Source of the DNA: Bradyrhizobium zhanjiangense
GTDB lineage: Bacteria > Pseudomonadota > Alphaproteobacteria > Rhizobiales > Xanthobacteraceae
Reading direction: 5' to 3'
Assembly (NCBI RefSeq): GCF_004114935.1
Contig: NZ_CP022221.1
Coordinates: forward strand, 5,229,001 to 5,293,000
Length of the DNA: 64,000 nucleotides
Under the pieces are notes generated by a model, which saw only the letters and a list, made by a program, of their open reading frames with translations, was not told the DNA's origin and did no database searches. Shown here in pieces: positions 54,705 to 62,149 of the stretch. A program made the translations under genes and the position numbers. Position 1 is the first letter of the stretch. Each line of letters begins with the position of its first letter.

Positions 54705-55988
54705 TCATCTTCCAACCTCAGCCTGATGCATCGTCCACCACCGGGCGATGGCCGCGGCCAGATTATTCCACAGCTCTGTCGGCAAATCCGGGACCGCCAC
54801 CCGGACGCTATACTGGTCCGTGGTCGCATCGTGAAACCACTCGGTCGCGGCGAAGTCGAAACCAAAGCTGCCGGCGTGACGGATGGGAAAGCCCTCGCCG
54901 TGCAGTTCGTTGCTCATGTCTTCGGCGGCCTGTCGCGCCCTCGCCTCGTCGAGCCGGCGCCTGCCTCGAAGCGTCACGTAGAGGCCGTGGGTGAAATGGA
55001 GCTCTGCCGAGAGCGCCGGGAGCTTTGCGGCAAAATATCGTGCCGTGCTTCGTCCGTTGCGCAAGATCGCTGCAACGCGCCTTTTCGTCAGAGCCCAATA
55101 GGTCGCACTGCCCGCAAAGGGCGGGAAGTGTGCCGGCAACGCCGCGCCGCCGAGCAGCCGCACCGCGTTACGCGTTTCGGCGGCGAGCGCTTTGCAGTCA
55201 AGGCGCCCCGCCCGCTGCTCGTGCTCATTGCCGTGCACGAAAACCGCCGAGCCGAGCCGGCCATATTCCGCTCCGAGCGAATCGAGCTTGTTGTGGCTTC
55301 GCACCAGCACCAGCGGAATTCCGTATCGCCGGGCCCACCGCAGGACTCGCCTGATGCGACCCGATCTGCCGGCGAAACAGGTCGTGTCGAAAACCAGGAG
55401 ATCGAGCCCCGAGCCATCACTACGCAGCGCGGCCTCGAAAGCGCCGGCAAAGGAGCAGGAATCCAGCAGAAGCATGCGCGGAGAATTCGCCCTGGCAAAC
55501 CCATCGCCTAGCGGAAGCTTCAAGTCTACGAGCTGCAGATGAGAGATAAAGCTCCGGATCAGCTCCAGCGTCTCGCCGTAGGAGCCTGGGAGCACGATAA
55601 TGTCAGCCTTGTCGACGATCTGCGCGGTGGCAAGGAGCACGGCGGAGAGCGCTGCCATGCCTGACGCGGTGTAGATCGCCGTGCTCGTGCAGCCGCACTC
55701 GAGCTCATAGAACGAAGGACCGCGTACCCTGAGATCGGCGCGCTGGTAGTCGTAACTGAACTCGAACGGTCCGCTGGCAGGATAGGCCGTATGCGACCAG
55801 GCCGTCTCCGTCGCCTTCCACTCATGCAACTCATGCTCCGCCCTCAGCGCCGCAGTGATCTGGAATTTGGACCTGACGACCTCGTCGACGGATCGCGGAC
55901 GTGCCAAATCGAGCCGGTTCCTCAGACAATCATTCAACAGCCTGAGTTCCTGATGCTTTCGTTCCAGATAGGCTGCAAGCGTCTCCAT
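54705..55988 (-). CDS. PLP-dependent aminotransferase-like enzyme of unknown function
   Basis: This 427-residue protein has fold-type I PLP enzyme features: a helical N-terminal extension of about 75 residues, then the cofactor loop IYTASGMAALSAVL. A long alpha/beta core follows with the Asp of LLVFDTTCFAGRS. The likely Schiff-base lysine is in VRSHNKLDSLGAEYG, an arrangement like Cys/Met-metabolism enzymes but with an unusual SHNK context. I cannot assign a substrate. It stands alone with no biosynthetic partner nearby. Its stop codon lies next to attR, just outside the island. It might be a cargo gene of an older, larger insertion. Confidence 0.7.
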   Translation of the reverse strand: METLAAYLERKHQELRLLNDCLRNRLDLARPRSVDEVVRSKFQITAALRAEHELHEWKATETAWSHTAYPASGPFEFSYDYQRADLRVRGPSFYELECGCTSTAIYTASGMAALSAVLLATAQIVDKADIIVLPGSYGETLELIRSFISHLQLVDLKLPLGDGFARANSPRMLLLDSCSFAGAFEAALRSDGSGLDLLVFDTTCFAGRSGRIRRVLRWARRYGIPLVLVRSHNKLDSLGAEYGRLGSAVFVHGNEHEQRAGRLDCKALAAETRNAVRLLGGAALPAHFPPFAGSATYWALTKRRVAAILRNGRSTARYFAAKLPALSAELHFTHGLYVTLRGRRRLDEARARQAAEDMSNELHGEGFPIRHAGSFGFDFAATEWFHDATTDQYSVRVAVPDLPTELWNNLAAAIARWWTMHQAEVGR

Positions 55989-56113
55989 GCGGATCTTGGA
56001 CAGGTGCCATCTGCAACGTCAACGTCCGGGCCCTACGTTGGGTCCAGCATCTGCCCGCGCGGTCTGCAACGAAGGCCCCTCTTCGCAGTTAAAGACTGTG
56101 CAAGGAGGTCATC

Positions 56114-56341
56114 ATGGCTAATATCAGAGAGCACATGAAAATCATTGGCAAGGACGGTGCCCATGTCGGCACCGTCGACCGCGTCGAGGGCAACCGCATC
56201 AAGCTGACCCGGAAGGACAGCCCCGAGGGTCACAAGGACCATCATCACTATATCGACATGAAATATGTCGGCGCCGTCGAGGGCGACGTCGTCAAACTGT
56301 CGGTGAATGCCGACGCCGTGCCGAAGACGGAAGCGGCATAA
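56114..56341 (+). CDS. DUF2171-family protein
   Basis: A perfect AAGGAGGTCATC ribosome site precedes the ATG. The 75-residue product is a DUF2171 (PRC-barrel-like) domain. It has EHMKIIGKDGAHVGTVDRVEG, an RIKLTRKDSPEGHKDHHHYI block and a VGAVEGDVVKLS end. These small cytoplasmic proteins are common in Bradyrhizobium and are often stress-induced; their molecular role is unknown. A strong terminator seven bases after the stop makes it monocistronic. Confidence 0.92.
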   Translation: MANIREHMKIIGKDGAHVGTVDRVEGNRIKLTRKDSPEGHKDHHHYIDMKYVGAVEGDVVKLSVNADAVPKTEAA

Positions 56342-56348
56342 GAAAATA

Positions 56349-56370
56349 AGCCCCCTCGGGGGCTTTTTCT
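56349..56370 (+). terminator. Intrinsic terminator of the DUF2171 gene
   Basis: AGCCCCC-TC-GGGGGCT followed by TTTT. It stands directly after the stop codon. Confidence 0.92.
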
Positions 56371-56414
56371 TAGTTCACAGAGCCGCTTCGAGCCTCGCCG
56401 ATTCGAGGGGCCTT

Positions 56415-56621
56415 CTAATCTTCGCACACTTCAAGAAAGCGTGCGCAGACCTGTGCGGCGGCCCGAAGAGCCCTACCTATCCGGCATGCAAAAGAGCTGT
56501 CGAAGGATATTGTGATGCCGCCATCCGATTGGACAAGAATGGCCATCACATCCGGGGTTGCCGCCACCGCCATGGCGTTTTTGGCGATTGACGCTGCCGT
56601 GGATGTGAGCCCGGGCGGCAT
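56415..56621 (-). CDS. Hypothetical small protein, overlapping frame
   Basis: From ATG 56621, or more likely from ATG 56576, the product reads VMAILVQSDGGITISFDSSFACRIGRALRAAAQVCARFLEVCED. The last part (RxLRAAAQVCARF) resembles a C-terminal pattern I recall in small Bradyrhizobium proteins. No good ribosome site is visible. It overlaps the end of another leftward frame by up to 149 bases. Confidence 0.45.
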   Translation of the reverse strand: MPPGLTSTAASIAKNAMAVAATPDVMAILVQSDGGITISFDSSFACRIGRALRAAAQVCARFLEVCED

Positions 56622-56844
56622 CGCAAAGCGCCTTGAAGTGGTACAAGCTTCTCTTACGGACGCCGCAGTCGGTCACCATCAACTGGCCTTCGCCGTTCGG
56701 GCCTGGGCGCGTGGAAGCGACCAGACGCATCGTCCGGCCGCCTATCAAACATGCATCGAGCGTCACGAGCACAGGCCGCAGCCGGGAGGCATCGATCGCG
56801 GCGTTTGACGGCAGCAGTTGGCGCTGCCGCCCGCGCAGCATCAT
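56473..56844 (-). CDS. Hypothetical protein, uncertain
   Basis: The first 85 codons have high third-position GC and read like protein (RPVLVTLDACLIGGRTMRLV, QLMVTDCGVRKRSLYHFKAL). The last 35 codons, which overlap the small gene downstream, read poorly (NRQKRHGGGGNPG). The true 3' end may have been lost by a frameshift into the neighbouring frame. ATG at 56844 or 56841 follows AGGATC. Function unknown. Confidence 0.35.
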   Translation of the reverse strand: MMLRGRQRQLLPSNAAIDASRLRPVLVTLDACLIGGRTMRLVASTRPGPNGEGQLMVTDCGVRKRSLYHFKALCDAARAHIHGSVNRQKRHGGGGNPGCDGHSCPIGWRHHNILRQLFCMPDR

Positions 56845-56983
56845 GCGGTCGATCCTGTTCAGGATGAAGCGGGCTAAATCCTTGTGAAAAATGCTGCGCG
56901 TCGTGGAACGAGACCACCACCGGCACGTTGGATGTGGCGAAATAAGGTGGTGCCGACCTACCAGCCCCGGTCGGCTTTGAAGG

Positions 56984-57017
56984 ACCCCGTGCTTGTCCCC
57001 CGAGCACGGGGTTTTTC
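56984..57017 (+). terminator. Strong intrinsic terminator without an obvious gene
   Basis: ACCCCGTGCT and AGCACGGGGT form a 10-bp stem with a nine-base loop, followed by TTTTT. It is oriented rightwards, yet no plus-strand gene precedes it for over 600 bases. An sRNA or leader transcript may end here. Confidence 0.8.
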
Positions 57018-57050
57018 TCGTCGCGAATGAGGCTGCCGGCCGCAATGCGG

Positions 57051-57200
57051 CTAGTCCGTCCGCTCCTCACGCCGATCGCGGGCGAGCTGGTGCCAGGCCA
57101 GGGCCAGCTGGATCAGGCGTTGCCGATCGGCGCCTTCGGACGCTGCGGCCCGCCTCATCGCGGCCTCGGCCTCGTGCTGTGGATCGTACTTGCTGCACAT
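57051..57200 (-). CDS. Hypothetical 49-residue protein
   Basis: From ATG 57200 the product is one charged helix: MCSKYDPQHEAEAAMRRAAASEG, then RQRLIQLALAWHQLARDRREER. It resembles the short Bradyrhizobium proteins with a xxWxxLAxxR C-terminal helix that are scattered through these genomes. A modest AGGG lies upstream. Confidence 0.5.
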   Translation of the reverse strand: MCSKYDPQHEAEAAMRRAAASEGADRQRLIQLALAWHQLARDRREERTD

Positions 57201-57301
57201 GAGGCTGACCCTATAACCGGCCGATCTGGACAAGCGCATGGCAATTTCGCCCGTATGATTGCGGGGTACTTTCCTCGGCATCCAAGGCTCGTTTGAGGGT
57301 C

Positions 57302-57317
57302 TGTGAACTGCGTCACA
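57302..57317. promoter_or_regulatory. CRP/FNR-type palindrome TGTGA-N6-TCACA
   Basis: TGTGA, six bases, TCACA: an exact match to the CRP-family consensus. It lies 60 bases before the start of the 53-residue membrane protein, a position from which an activator could act. Confidence 0.45.
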
Positions 57318-57376
57318 GCCTGCACCCCGTATCTCCGCTAAACAGCGCTCCAACGCTCCACGGTGGTGTTCAGGTC

Positions 57377-57538
57377 ATGACACACAAAGCAGCAGCCGAA
57401 GTGGTCGTCCCGACGCAACGACAAAGGTCTGACCTGCTCGGCATCGCCTATCTCGGCACGATCACCATCGTGATGCTGGCCTGGATCGGCGGCTTGGTCT
57501 GGGCCGCGATGGCGTTCTTCAACTGGCTGGTGTCTTGA
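57377..57538 (+). CDS. Small membrane protein, 53 residues
   Basis: The ATG at 57377 begins MTHKAAAEVVVPTQRQRSD, followed by one or two closely spaced hydrophobic segments (IAYLGTITIVMLAWIGGLVWAAMAFFNWL). Small membrane proteins of this kind are widespread in Bradyrhizobium and of unknown function. A CRP-type site lies upstream. The frame is open from 57293, but no ribosome site supports that. Confidence 0.65.
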   Translation: MTHKAAAEVVVPTQRQRSDLLGIAYLGTITIVMLAWIGGLVWAAMAFFNWLVS

Positions 57539-57768
57539 CGCGCAAGGCGCCGAGCCTGCCGCGAGCGAGCGACAGGGGCCGTGCGCTAGAACAAATGGGG
57601 CAGCATCTGCGATCCCGCCGCAAACGATGATGGCCCACAACGCCACGCTGATCTGGATGGCATCCAGCATGTCCCACATCCCCCGCGAATCATCCCGACG
57701 TTTTTCTTTTGAGACTTGCGCGAGGCGGCAACGAGCGCCAGCGCTAATTTGAAGCCATCGCCGGCGCG

Positions 57769-57800
57769 TAAAAAAAGAGGCGGGCCTCGGCCCGCCTCTG
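57769..57800 (-). terminator. Intrinsic terminator
   Basis: On the minus strand, AGAGGCGGGCC and GGCCCGCCTCT form a long stem followed by a run of seven T. It ends the glycine-zipper gene transcript. Confidence 0.93.
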
Positions 57801-57825
57801 CTGCTTCAGATCCAGCTTGGAAAGC

Positions 57826-58563
57826 TCAATAGCACGCGCGGGGATCGGCCTGCACATACTGGCCGTTCGGATAGCGGTAATAGCAAGTGTCCTGCGCCCA
57901 GTAATAACCGGGCTGAGATGCGGCCGTAGCGCCGGCAATTGCTCCCGTCGCCCCGCCGAGAACCGCGCCTGCGGCAGCTCCCGTTGCGTTGCCCGAGAGC
58001 AGGCCACCCAGCACGCCACCGACGATGGCGCCGCCCAGTGCGCTTGCGCCGGGATCGGCCGGCTGCGGAGGCGGAGGTGGCGGCGCATATGCGACCGGAG
58101 GTGGGGCATAGGCCACCGGCTCATCGTCGATGTAGTCCTCTGAAATGTAGGCCGGCGGGCCCGCCATCCGCTGCGGATAATAATACCAGACGCCGCCAAC
58201 GTCCCACCACCAGCCGGATCGACCGTTGCGGACTTCGTGACGCCAGCGCCCGCCGTCCCAGGCGAGATTGCCGCGATAGGCGTGTCCGCCCCAATCGCGC
58301 GCCGGAGCGGGACCGCGCGCATAACGTCCCGGCGGCGGACCGCCGGCGTTGCGCGGACCGGGACCGGCATGGGGCTGCAGCGCGGGCCGGGCCGCCTGCT
58401 GCGGCGGAGGACCATTGCGCATGTTCTGATTGGTCTGGGGCGGCGCGCCTGCGCTCGGCCTTGCCGGCAGTTGGCCGGCCTCCTTCGGCGGTCTGGCCTC
58501 CTGCGCCTGCGCCGACAGCGCGAGCAACGACATGGCCGAAACCAAGGGAATGATGATCTTCAT
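57826..58563 (-). CDS. Secreted Pro-rich protein with C-terminal glycine zipper
   Basis: The ATG at 58563 starts a signal peptide (MKIIIPLVSAMSLLALSAQAQ). The mature protein has a Pro/Ala/Gly-rich, disordered region and a Trp/Tyr-rich segment (WDVGGVWYYYPQ). Then come a Pro repeat and a glycine-zipper helix (ALGGAIVGGVLGGLLSG, then GAVLGGATGAIAGATA). It ends in an aromatic tail with two cysteines (DTCYYRYPNG...ACY). Similar proteins are abundant in Bradyrhizobium envelopes and may associate with the outer membrane through the zipper. A second ATG six codons upstream is possible. It is followed by a strong terminator, so it is monocistronic. Confidence 0.85.
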   Translation of the reverse strand: MKIIIPLVSAMSLLALSAQAQEARPPKEAGQLPARPSAGAPPQTNQNMRNGPPPQQAARPALQPHAGPGPRNAGGPPPGRYARGPAPARDWGGHAYRGNLAWDGGRWRHEVRNGRSGWWWDVGGVWYYYPQRMAGPPAYISEDYIDDEPVAYAPPPVAYAPPPPPPQPADPGASALGGAIVGGVLGGLLSGNATGAAAGAVLGGATGAIAGATAASQPGYYWAQDTCYYRYPNGQYVQADPRACY

Positions 58564-58764
58564 GCGGCTGGACGCAGTCATGCGTGCTTGACCCCCTACT
58601 CTCGATTGCCGTGGTCCCTGGCGCGATAGACGATTCGCCTCACGCTGGGCTGATGCCGGCCGACATAACTGACCTGCTTGATCGGCTAAGTCCCGTTACA
58701 AATGATTAAGATCAGGCCAATTTTTCGACCCCAAAGGGCGGCAGAGGGTCGCGCTGGACCGCTC

Positions 58765-58977
58765 CTAGCGCGCCGGCTCGATCACATTGCAATTGGTCCG
58801 CCCCGACATCAGGCAGTCCTGCATCTTGCTTGCCGACGTGAGGTCGCGGGCAAGCCACCAGCCGACGCCGAGGATCAGAAGCGCGATGATCAAGCCGGCA
58901 ATCGCGCCGCGGCGGCTGTCAGGGGGTGGAGGTCTTCTAGGGGATTTGGGCTTCTGGCCCGGTTCAGGCTTGGGCAT
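58765..58977 (-). CDS. Small single-pass membrane protein
   Basis: From ATG 58977 (AGGT upstream) the 70-residue product has a Pro/Lys/Arg-rich cytoplasmic N-terminus (KPEPGQKPKSPRRPPPP). One membrane helix follows (AIAGLIIALLILGVGWWLA), then a short periplasmic tail with two cysteines (MQDCLMSGRTNCNVI). It resembles conserved small proteins of Bradyrhizobium. Function unknown. Confidence 0.7.
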   Translation of the reverse strand: MPKPEPGQKPKSPRRPPPPDSRRGAIAGLIIALLILGVGWWLARDLTSASKMQDCLMSGRTNCNVIEPAR

Positions 58978-59053
58978 GGCTACCTGATTGCGCAACCGGA
59001 CTGGCTTTATCACCTCTGCGGCAGCCCGTCACATCCCGGTCAGCCTCTCACGC

Positions 59054-59290
59054 TCAGCCCCGGGTCTGCCGGATCGCATCCTTGCGCGAGGTCTCGACGG
59101 CCGGAATTGCCTCCTGGACCCGTGGTGCACAGGTTGTGAGCACGAACGCCGTTTGGGTGCATTCCCAATCCGCACCGAGAACGGCGCTCTCGATCGGCTG
59201 CGGACGGGCTAGCAGCAACGCGGCGCCGGCCAGCGCTGCCACCACGAAGGCCGCTGCGAGCGCCTTCAGGCTCGGTCGGAAGATCGTCAT
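59054..59290 (-). CDS. Small secreted or membrane-anchored hypothetical protein
   Basis: The ATG at 59290 opens MTIFRPSLKALAAAFVVAALAGAALLLA, a signal peptide or membrane anchor. The rest is about 50 residues with two cysteines (WECTQTAFVLTTCAP) that could be disulfide-bonded. No domain recognised. Confidence 0.65.
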   Translation of the reverse strand: MTIFRPSLKALAAAFVVAALAGAALLLARPQPIESAVLGADWECTQTAFVLTTCAPRVQEAIPAVETSRKDAIRQTRG

Positions 59291-59553
59291 GCCCGTGCTC
59301 CGTCTCGTTGGGGCGGACGCTAGGCGCCGCGCCGCATGCTCCCTTATGAGGGACATCACAATTCGGCAGTTTTTCCGGGCTACGAGATCGTCGGGGCTGG
59401 CGATTTTTCGTTGACCTGGTCGGCTGCGATTATGGGTGGCTTCGCGACGCGCGCCGATGTACACGCTTCTGCGTCGCGTGGCGCCTGCTATGCCCAGCCG
59501 ACGTACCAACAGGCACTGATGTAGGATTGAAAGCGAGGAAGACAAGGCTCGTA

Positions 59554-59901
59554 ATGAGTGGATTCAGGGAACCCGGCTTCGCAGACCGGCAAAAGGCGGC
59601 ACAGGACGCCCGCAAAAATCTTTTGAACAAGTTCAAGTCGCAGCCGGGTCCCGATGATCCGGCCGTTGCGGCACGCCGCGCCGAGCGCGAGGCCCTCGCG
59701 GCCAAGCGTGCCGAGGCAAAGGCTGCGCGCGAAGCCGAAAAGGCCGAGCAGAAGCGCCTCGAGGAAGAAGCCAAGGCCGCCGAGGCCGCGCGAATTGCAC
59801 GCGAGGCCCAGGAAGCCGCCGAAAGGCAGGCAGCCCTGGAAGCCGAGCAGAAGGCCAAGCGCGATGCCCGCTACGCGGCCCGCAAGGCCAAGCGCAAGTA
59901 A
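59554..59901 (+). CDS. DUF6481-family charged helical protein
   Basis: This 115-residue protein begins MSGFREPGFADRQKAAQDARKNLL. It is then almost wholly Ala/Glu/Lys/Arg-rich coiled coil (AERQAALEAEQKAKRDARY) and ends in a basic tail (KAKRK). This matches the DUF6481 family of alphaproteobacteria, whose function is unknown. The basic end might bind nucleic acid. GAGGAAGACAAGG lies upstream of the ATG. Confidence 0.85.
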   Translation: MSGFREPGFADRQKAAQDARKNLLNKFKSQPGPDDPAVAARRAEREALAAKRAEAKAAREAEKAEQKRLEEEAKAAEAARIAREAQEAAERQAALEAEQKAKRDARYAARKAKRK

Positions 59902-60020
59902 CGCTCAAAAGTAACGTTCAATTGAAATTGAACCACTCCGGGGCGGTCCGTGGGGGCCGCACCCGGAATTCGAAATCGCGCGGCTCGTCTCAGGCGAGCG
60001 TTGTGCGACGAGGACGGGGA

Positions 60021-60263
60021 TCAATTCTTCTTCATCATCCCGTCGTCTTTCTTCATTCCGTCCTTCGACATGTGATCCTTCTTCATGCCGTCATCCTTGG
60101 ACATCGTATCCTTCTTCATGCCGTCTTTGGACATCGTGTCCTTCTTCATCATGCCGTCGTCCTTGCCCATCTTGTCCTGAGCAAAGGCGGCCGGCGACAG
60201 TGCGAGACCAAGCGACAGAGCGGCAGCCGAAACGCCGAGCACGATGCGGGTGCGAATGGTCAT
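60021..60263 (-). CDS. Pentapeptide MXKDX repeat protein
   Basis: The ATG at 60263 opens a clear signal peptide (MTIRTRIVLGVSAAALSLGL ending AAFAQD). The mature 50 residues consist of about nine tandem MxKDx-type units such as DGMKK, DTMSK and DHMSK. The secreted peptide is very rich in Met, Lys and Asp. Such proteins are known in alphaproteobacteria under this name; methionine-rich sequence suggests metal binding or oxidant scavenging, but this is a guess. The repeated DNA makes copy number prone to change. Confidence 0.9.
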   Translation of the reverse strand: MTIRTRIVLGVSAAALSLGLALSPAAFAQDKMGKDDGMMKKDTMSKDGMKKDTMSKDDGMKKDHMSKDGMKKDDGMMKKN

Positions 60264-60575
60264 GAGCAGTCTTCCCTTCGAGATGGTGTTTGTCAGCGAC
60301 GGATGCCGCTATCCTGTCTCGACGGATTGCCACGCAGCGTTGTTACGCGCTCGCCGATAAATTTCTGCGGTCCCGTGCCATCCTTTGGCTGGCGTCGTCC
60401 CGCGCGGATCGGAAGTGTGCAGCGCAGCACGACCGGCACTTGCCGCGACATTCGGTCTCGAACTATCAGATGAGAGATCATCGGGTGAAAGACCGGCTAG
60501 GATGGGCCTACGCGCCGGTCTCAAAGACCAGACCCGACCCAAATCACCAAACAAGAACGTCCAAGGGGATCACAC
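60264..60575. other. Intergenic region between MXKDX gene and TRAP operon
   Basis: This 312-base region must contain the divergent promoters of both neighbours. A leftward frame at 60293-60481 is open, but its product is Arg-rich and unconvincing. No repeat or palindrome stands out. Confidence 0.5.
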
Positions 60576-61598
60576 ATGCTTACGCGCCGCCATCTGATCG
60601 CGACTGCCGTCGCCGCACCCGCCATTCTTCGTTTCGGCACCGGTACGGCGCAGGCCGCCACCACGCTGAAGATATCGCACCAGTTCCCGGGTGGCACCAT
60701 CGACAAGGGCGATTTCCGCGACCGGCTCTGCCGAATGTTCGCCGCCGAAGTCGCCAAGCGCAGCAGTGGCGACATCGCCGCTGAAATCTATCCGAACTCC
60801 TCGCTGATCAAGACCAACGCGCAATTCTCCGCGATGCGCAAGGGCGCGCTCGACATCAGCCTCTATCCGATGCCCTATGCCGGCGGCGAGCTGCCGGAGA
60901 CCAATATCGGCCTGATGCCGGGCCTCGTGACCACCTATGACCAGGGCCTGCGCTGGAAGAAGGAGCCGGTCGGCAAGGCGCTGACCGACTTCCTCGCCGA
61001 CAAGGGCATCATCCTGCTCACCTGGGTCTGGCAGGCCGGCGGCGTCGCCAGCCGCTCCAAACCGATCGTCGCGCCGGAAGACGCCAAGGGCATGAAAGTG
61101 CGCGGCGGCTCGCGCGAGATGGACATGGTGCTCCAGACCGCGGGCGCCTCGGTGCTCTCGGTACCTTCGAACGAAATCTACGCGGCGATGCAGACCGGCG
61201 CCTGCGATGCCGGCATCACCTCCTCGACCAGCTTGATCTCGTTCCGTCTCGAAGAGGTCGCGAAGTCGCTGACCTCAGGCGCGGGTGCCTCCTACTGGTT
61301 CATGCTCGAGCCGCTGATGATGTCGAAGGCGATCTTCGACAAGCTGCCGAAGAACCATCAGGACATCCTGCTCGCGGTCGGCACAGAGCTCGAGGCCTTC
61401 GGCCGCAAGGGCGCGCAGGACGACGACATCGAGGTCGCCAAGGTCTATGAGAAGGCCGGCGCCAAGGTCTCGGTGCTCGATGCGGCGACGGTCGGCAAGT
61501 GGCGCGACATCGCCCGTGACACCGCCTGGAAGGACTACAGCGCCAAGACCGCGACCGCTGCGAACCTGCTCAAGCTCGCCACCGACGTCGCGGCATGA
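60576..61598 (+). CDS. TRAP transporter periplasmic substrate-binding protein (DctP family)
   Basis: This 340-residue DctP-family binding protein has a twin-arginine-like signal (MLTRRHLIATAVAAPAIL, cut near AQAAT). Typical blocks follow: KISHQFPGGTIDKGDFRDRL, the ligand-site region with VRGGSREMDMVLQTAGASV, and SNEIYAAMQTGACDAG. It captures an organic acid or similar anion for the membrane subunits. Its stop overlaps the start of the small permease gene (ATGA). The ligand cannot be named from sequence. The GntR/FCD regulator at the far end of the locus may respond to the substrate. Confidence 0.93.
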   Translation: MLTRRHLIATAVAAPAILRFGTGTAQAATTLKISHQFPGGTIDKGDFRDRLCRMFAAEVAKRSSGDIAAEIYPNSSLIKTNAQFSAMRKGALDISLYPMPYAGGELPETNIGLMPGLVTTYDQGLRWKKEPVGKALTDFLADKGIILLTWVWQAGGVASRSKPIVAPEDAKGMKVRGGSREMDMVLQTAGASVLSVPSNEIYAAMQTGACDAGITSSTSLISFRLEEVAKSLTSGAGASYWFMLEPLMMSKAIFDKLPKNHQDILLAVGTELEAFGRKGAQDDDIEVAKVYEKAGAKVSVLDAATVGKWRDIARDTAWKDYSAKTATAANLLKLATDVAA

Positions 61599-62149
61599 GC
61601 CACGGTCCGCTTCCGGATCGTGATGACCTGCCGAACGCTGCCGCAAGGACAGGCCTTGCGGCAGCGATCGATCGCGGTCTCGCCGTCCTCAACAGCATCA
61701 TCATTGTGTTCGCCGCGGTCGCATTGGTCGCGGCGTGTACGATCCTGAGCTACAGCGTGCTGAGCCGCGCTCTGTTCAAGGCCGCCAATTACTGGCAGGA
61801 CGAGGCCGCGGTGTTCCTGCTGGTCGGCGCGACCTTCATGACGGCGGCCTACGTGCAGCAGAACCGCGGCCACATCGGCATCGAGGCCTTCGTCGGCCTG
61901 CTCTCGCCGTTCGCGAACAAGGTCCGCCTCTGGCTGGTTGACGCCGCAACGTTCCTGTTCTGCGCCTTCTTCACCTGGAAGTCCTGGACGCTGGCCCATG
62001 AAGCCTATGTCGACGGTCAGGTCTCGAACTCGATGTGGTCGCCGCCGCTCGCTATCCCCTATTCGCTGATGGCGCTCGGCATGAGCCTACTTTGCGTCCA
62101 GATCATCGTGCAGCTTGCGCTGCCTTTCGCAGGAGCCAAGCGTCCATGA
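61595..62149 (+). CDS. TRAP transporter small permease (DctQ family)
   Basis: This 184-residue DctQ subunit has four membrane helices and the family phrases NYWQDEAAVFLLVGATFMTAAYVQQNRGHIGIEA and SMWSPPLAIPYSLMALG. It joins the large permease to form the sodium-driven TRAP complex. The start and stop both overlap neighbouring genes by four bases, so translation is coupled across all three. Confidence 0.94.
   Translation: MSHGPLPDRDDLPNAAARTGLAAAIDRGLAVLNSIIIVFAAVALVAACTILSYSVLSRALFKAANYWQDEAAVFLLVGATFMTAAYVQQNRGHIGIEAFVGLLSPFANKVRLWLVDAATFLFCAFFTWKSWTLAHEAYVDGQVSNSMWSPPLAIPYSLMALGMSLLCVQIIVQLALPFAGAKRP

Noticed and set aside
57338..57679. 113-codon leftward frame starting MWDMLDAIQISVALWAIIVCGG
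   Set aside because: The first 25 codons and a GGGGG before the ATG look plausible, but the rest runs antisense through the supported 53-residue gene and reads as Arg/His-rich shadow.
60021..60170. CRISPR-like regular repeats in the 60.0-60.2 kb region
   Set aside because: The 15-base periodicity is due to MxKDx codons in a secreted protein gene; there are no spacers.
60293..60481. 62-codon leftward frame between the MXKDX gene and the TRAP operon
   Set aside because: Arg-rich, no ribosome site, and placed where divergent promoters must lie.
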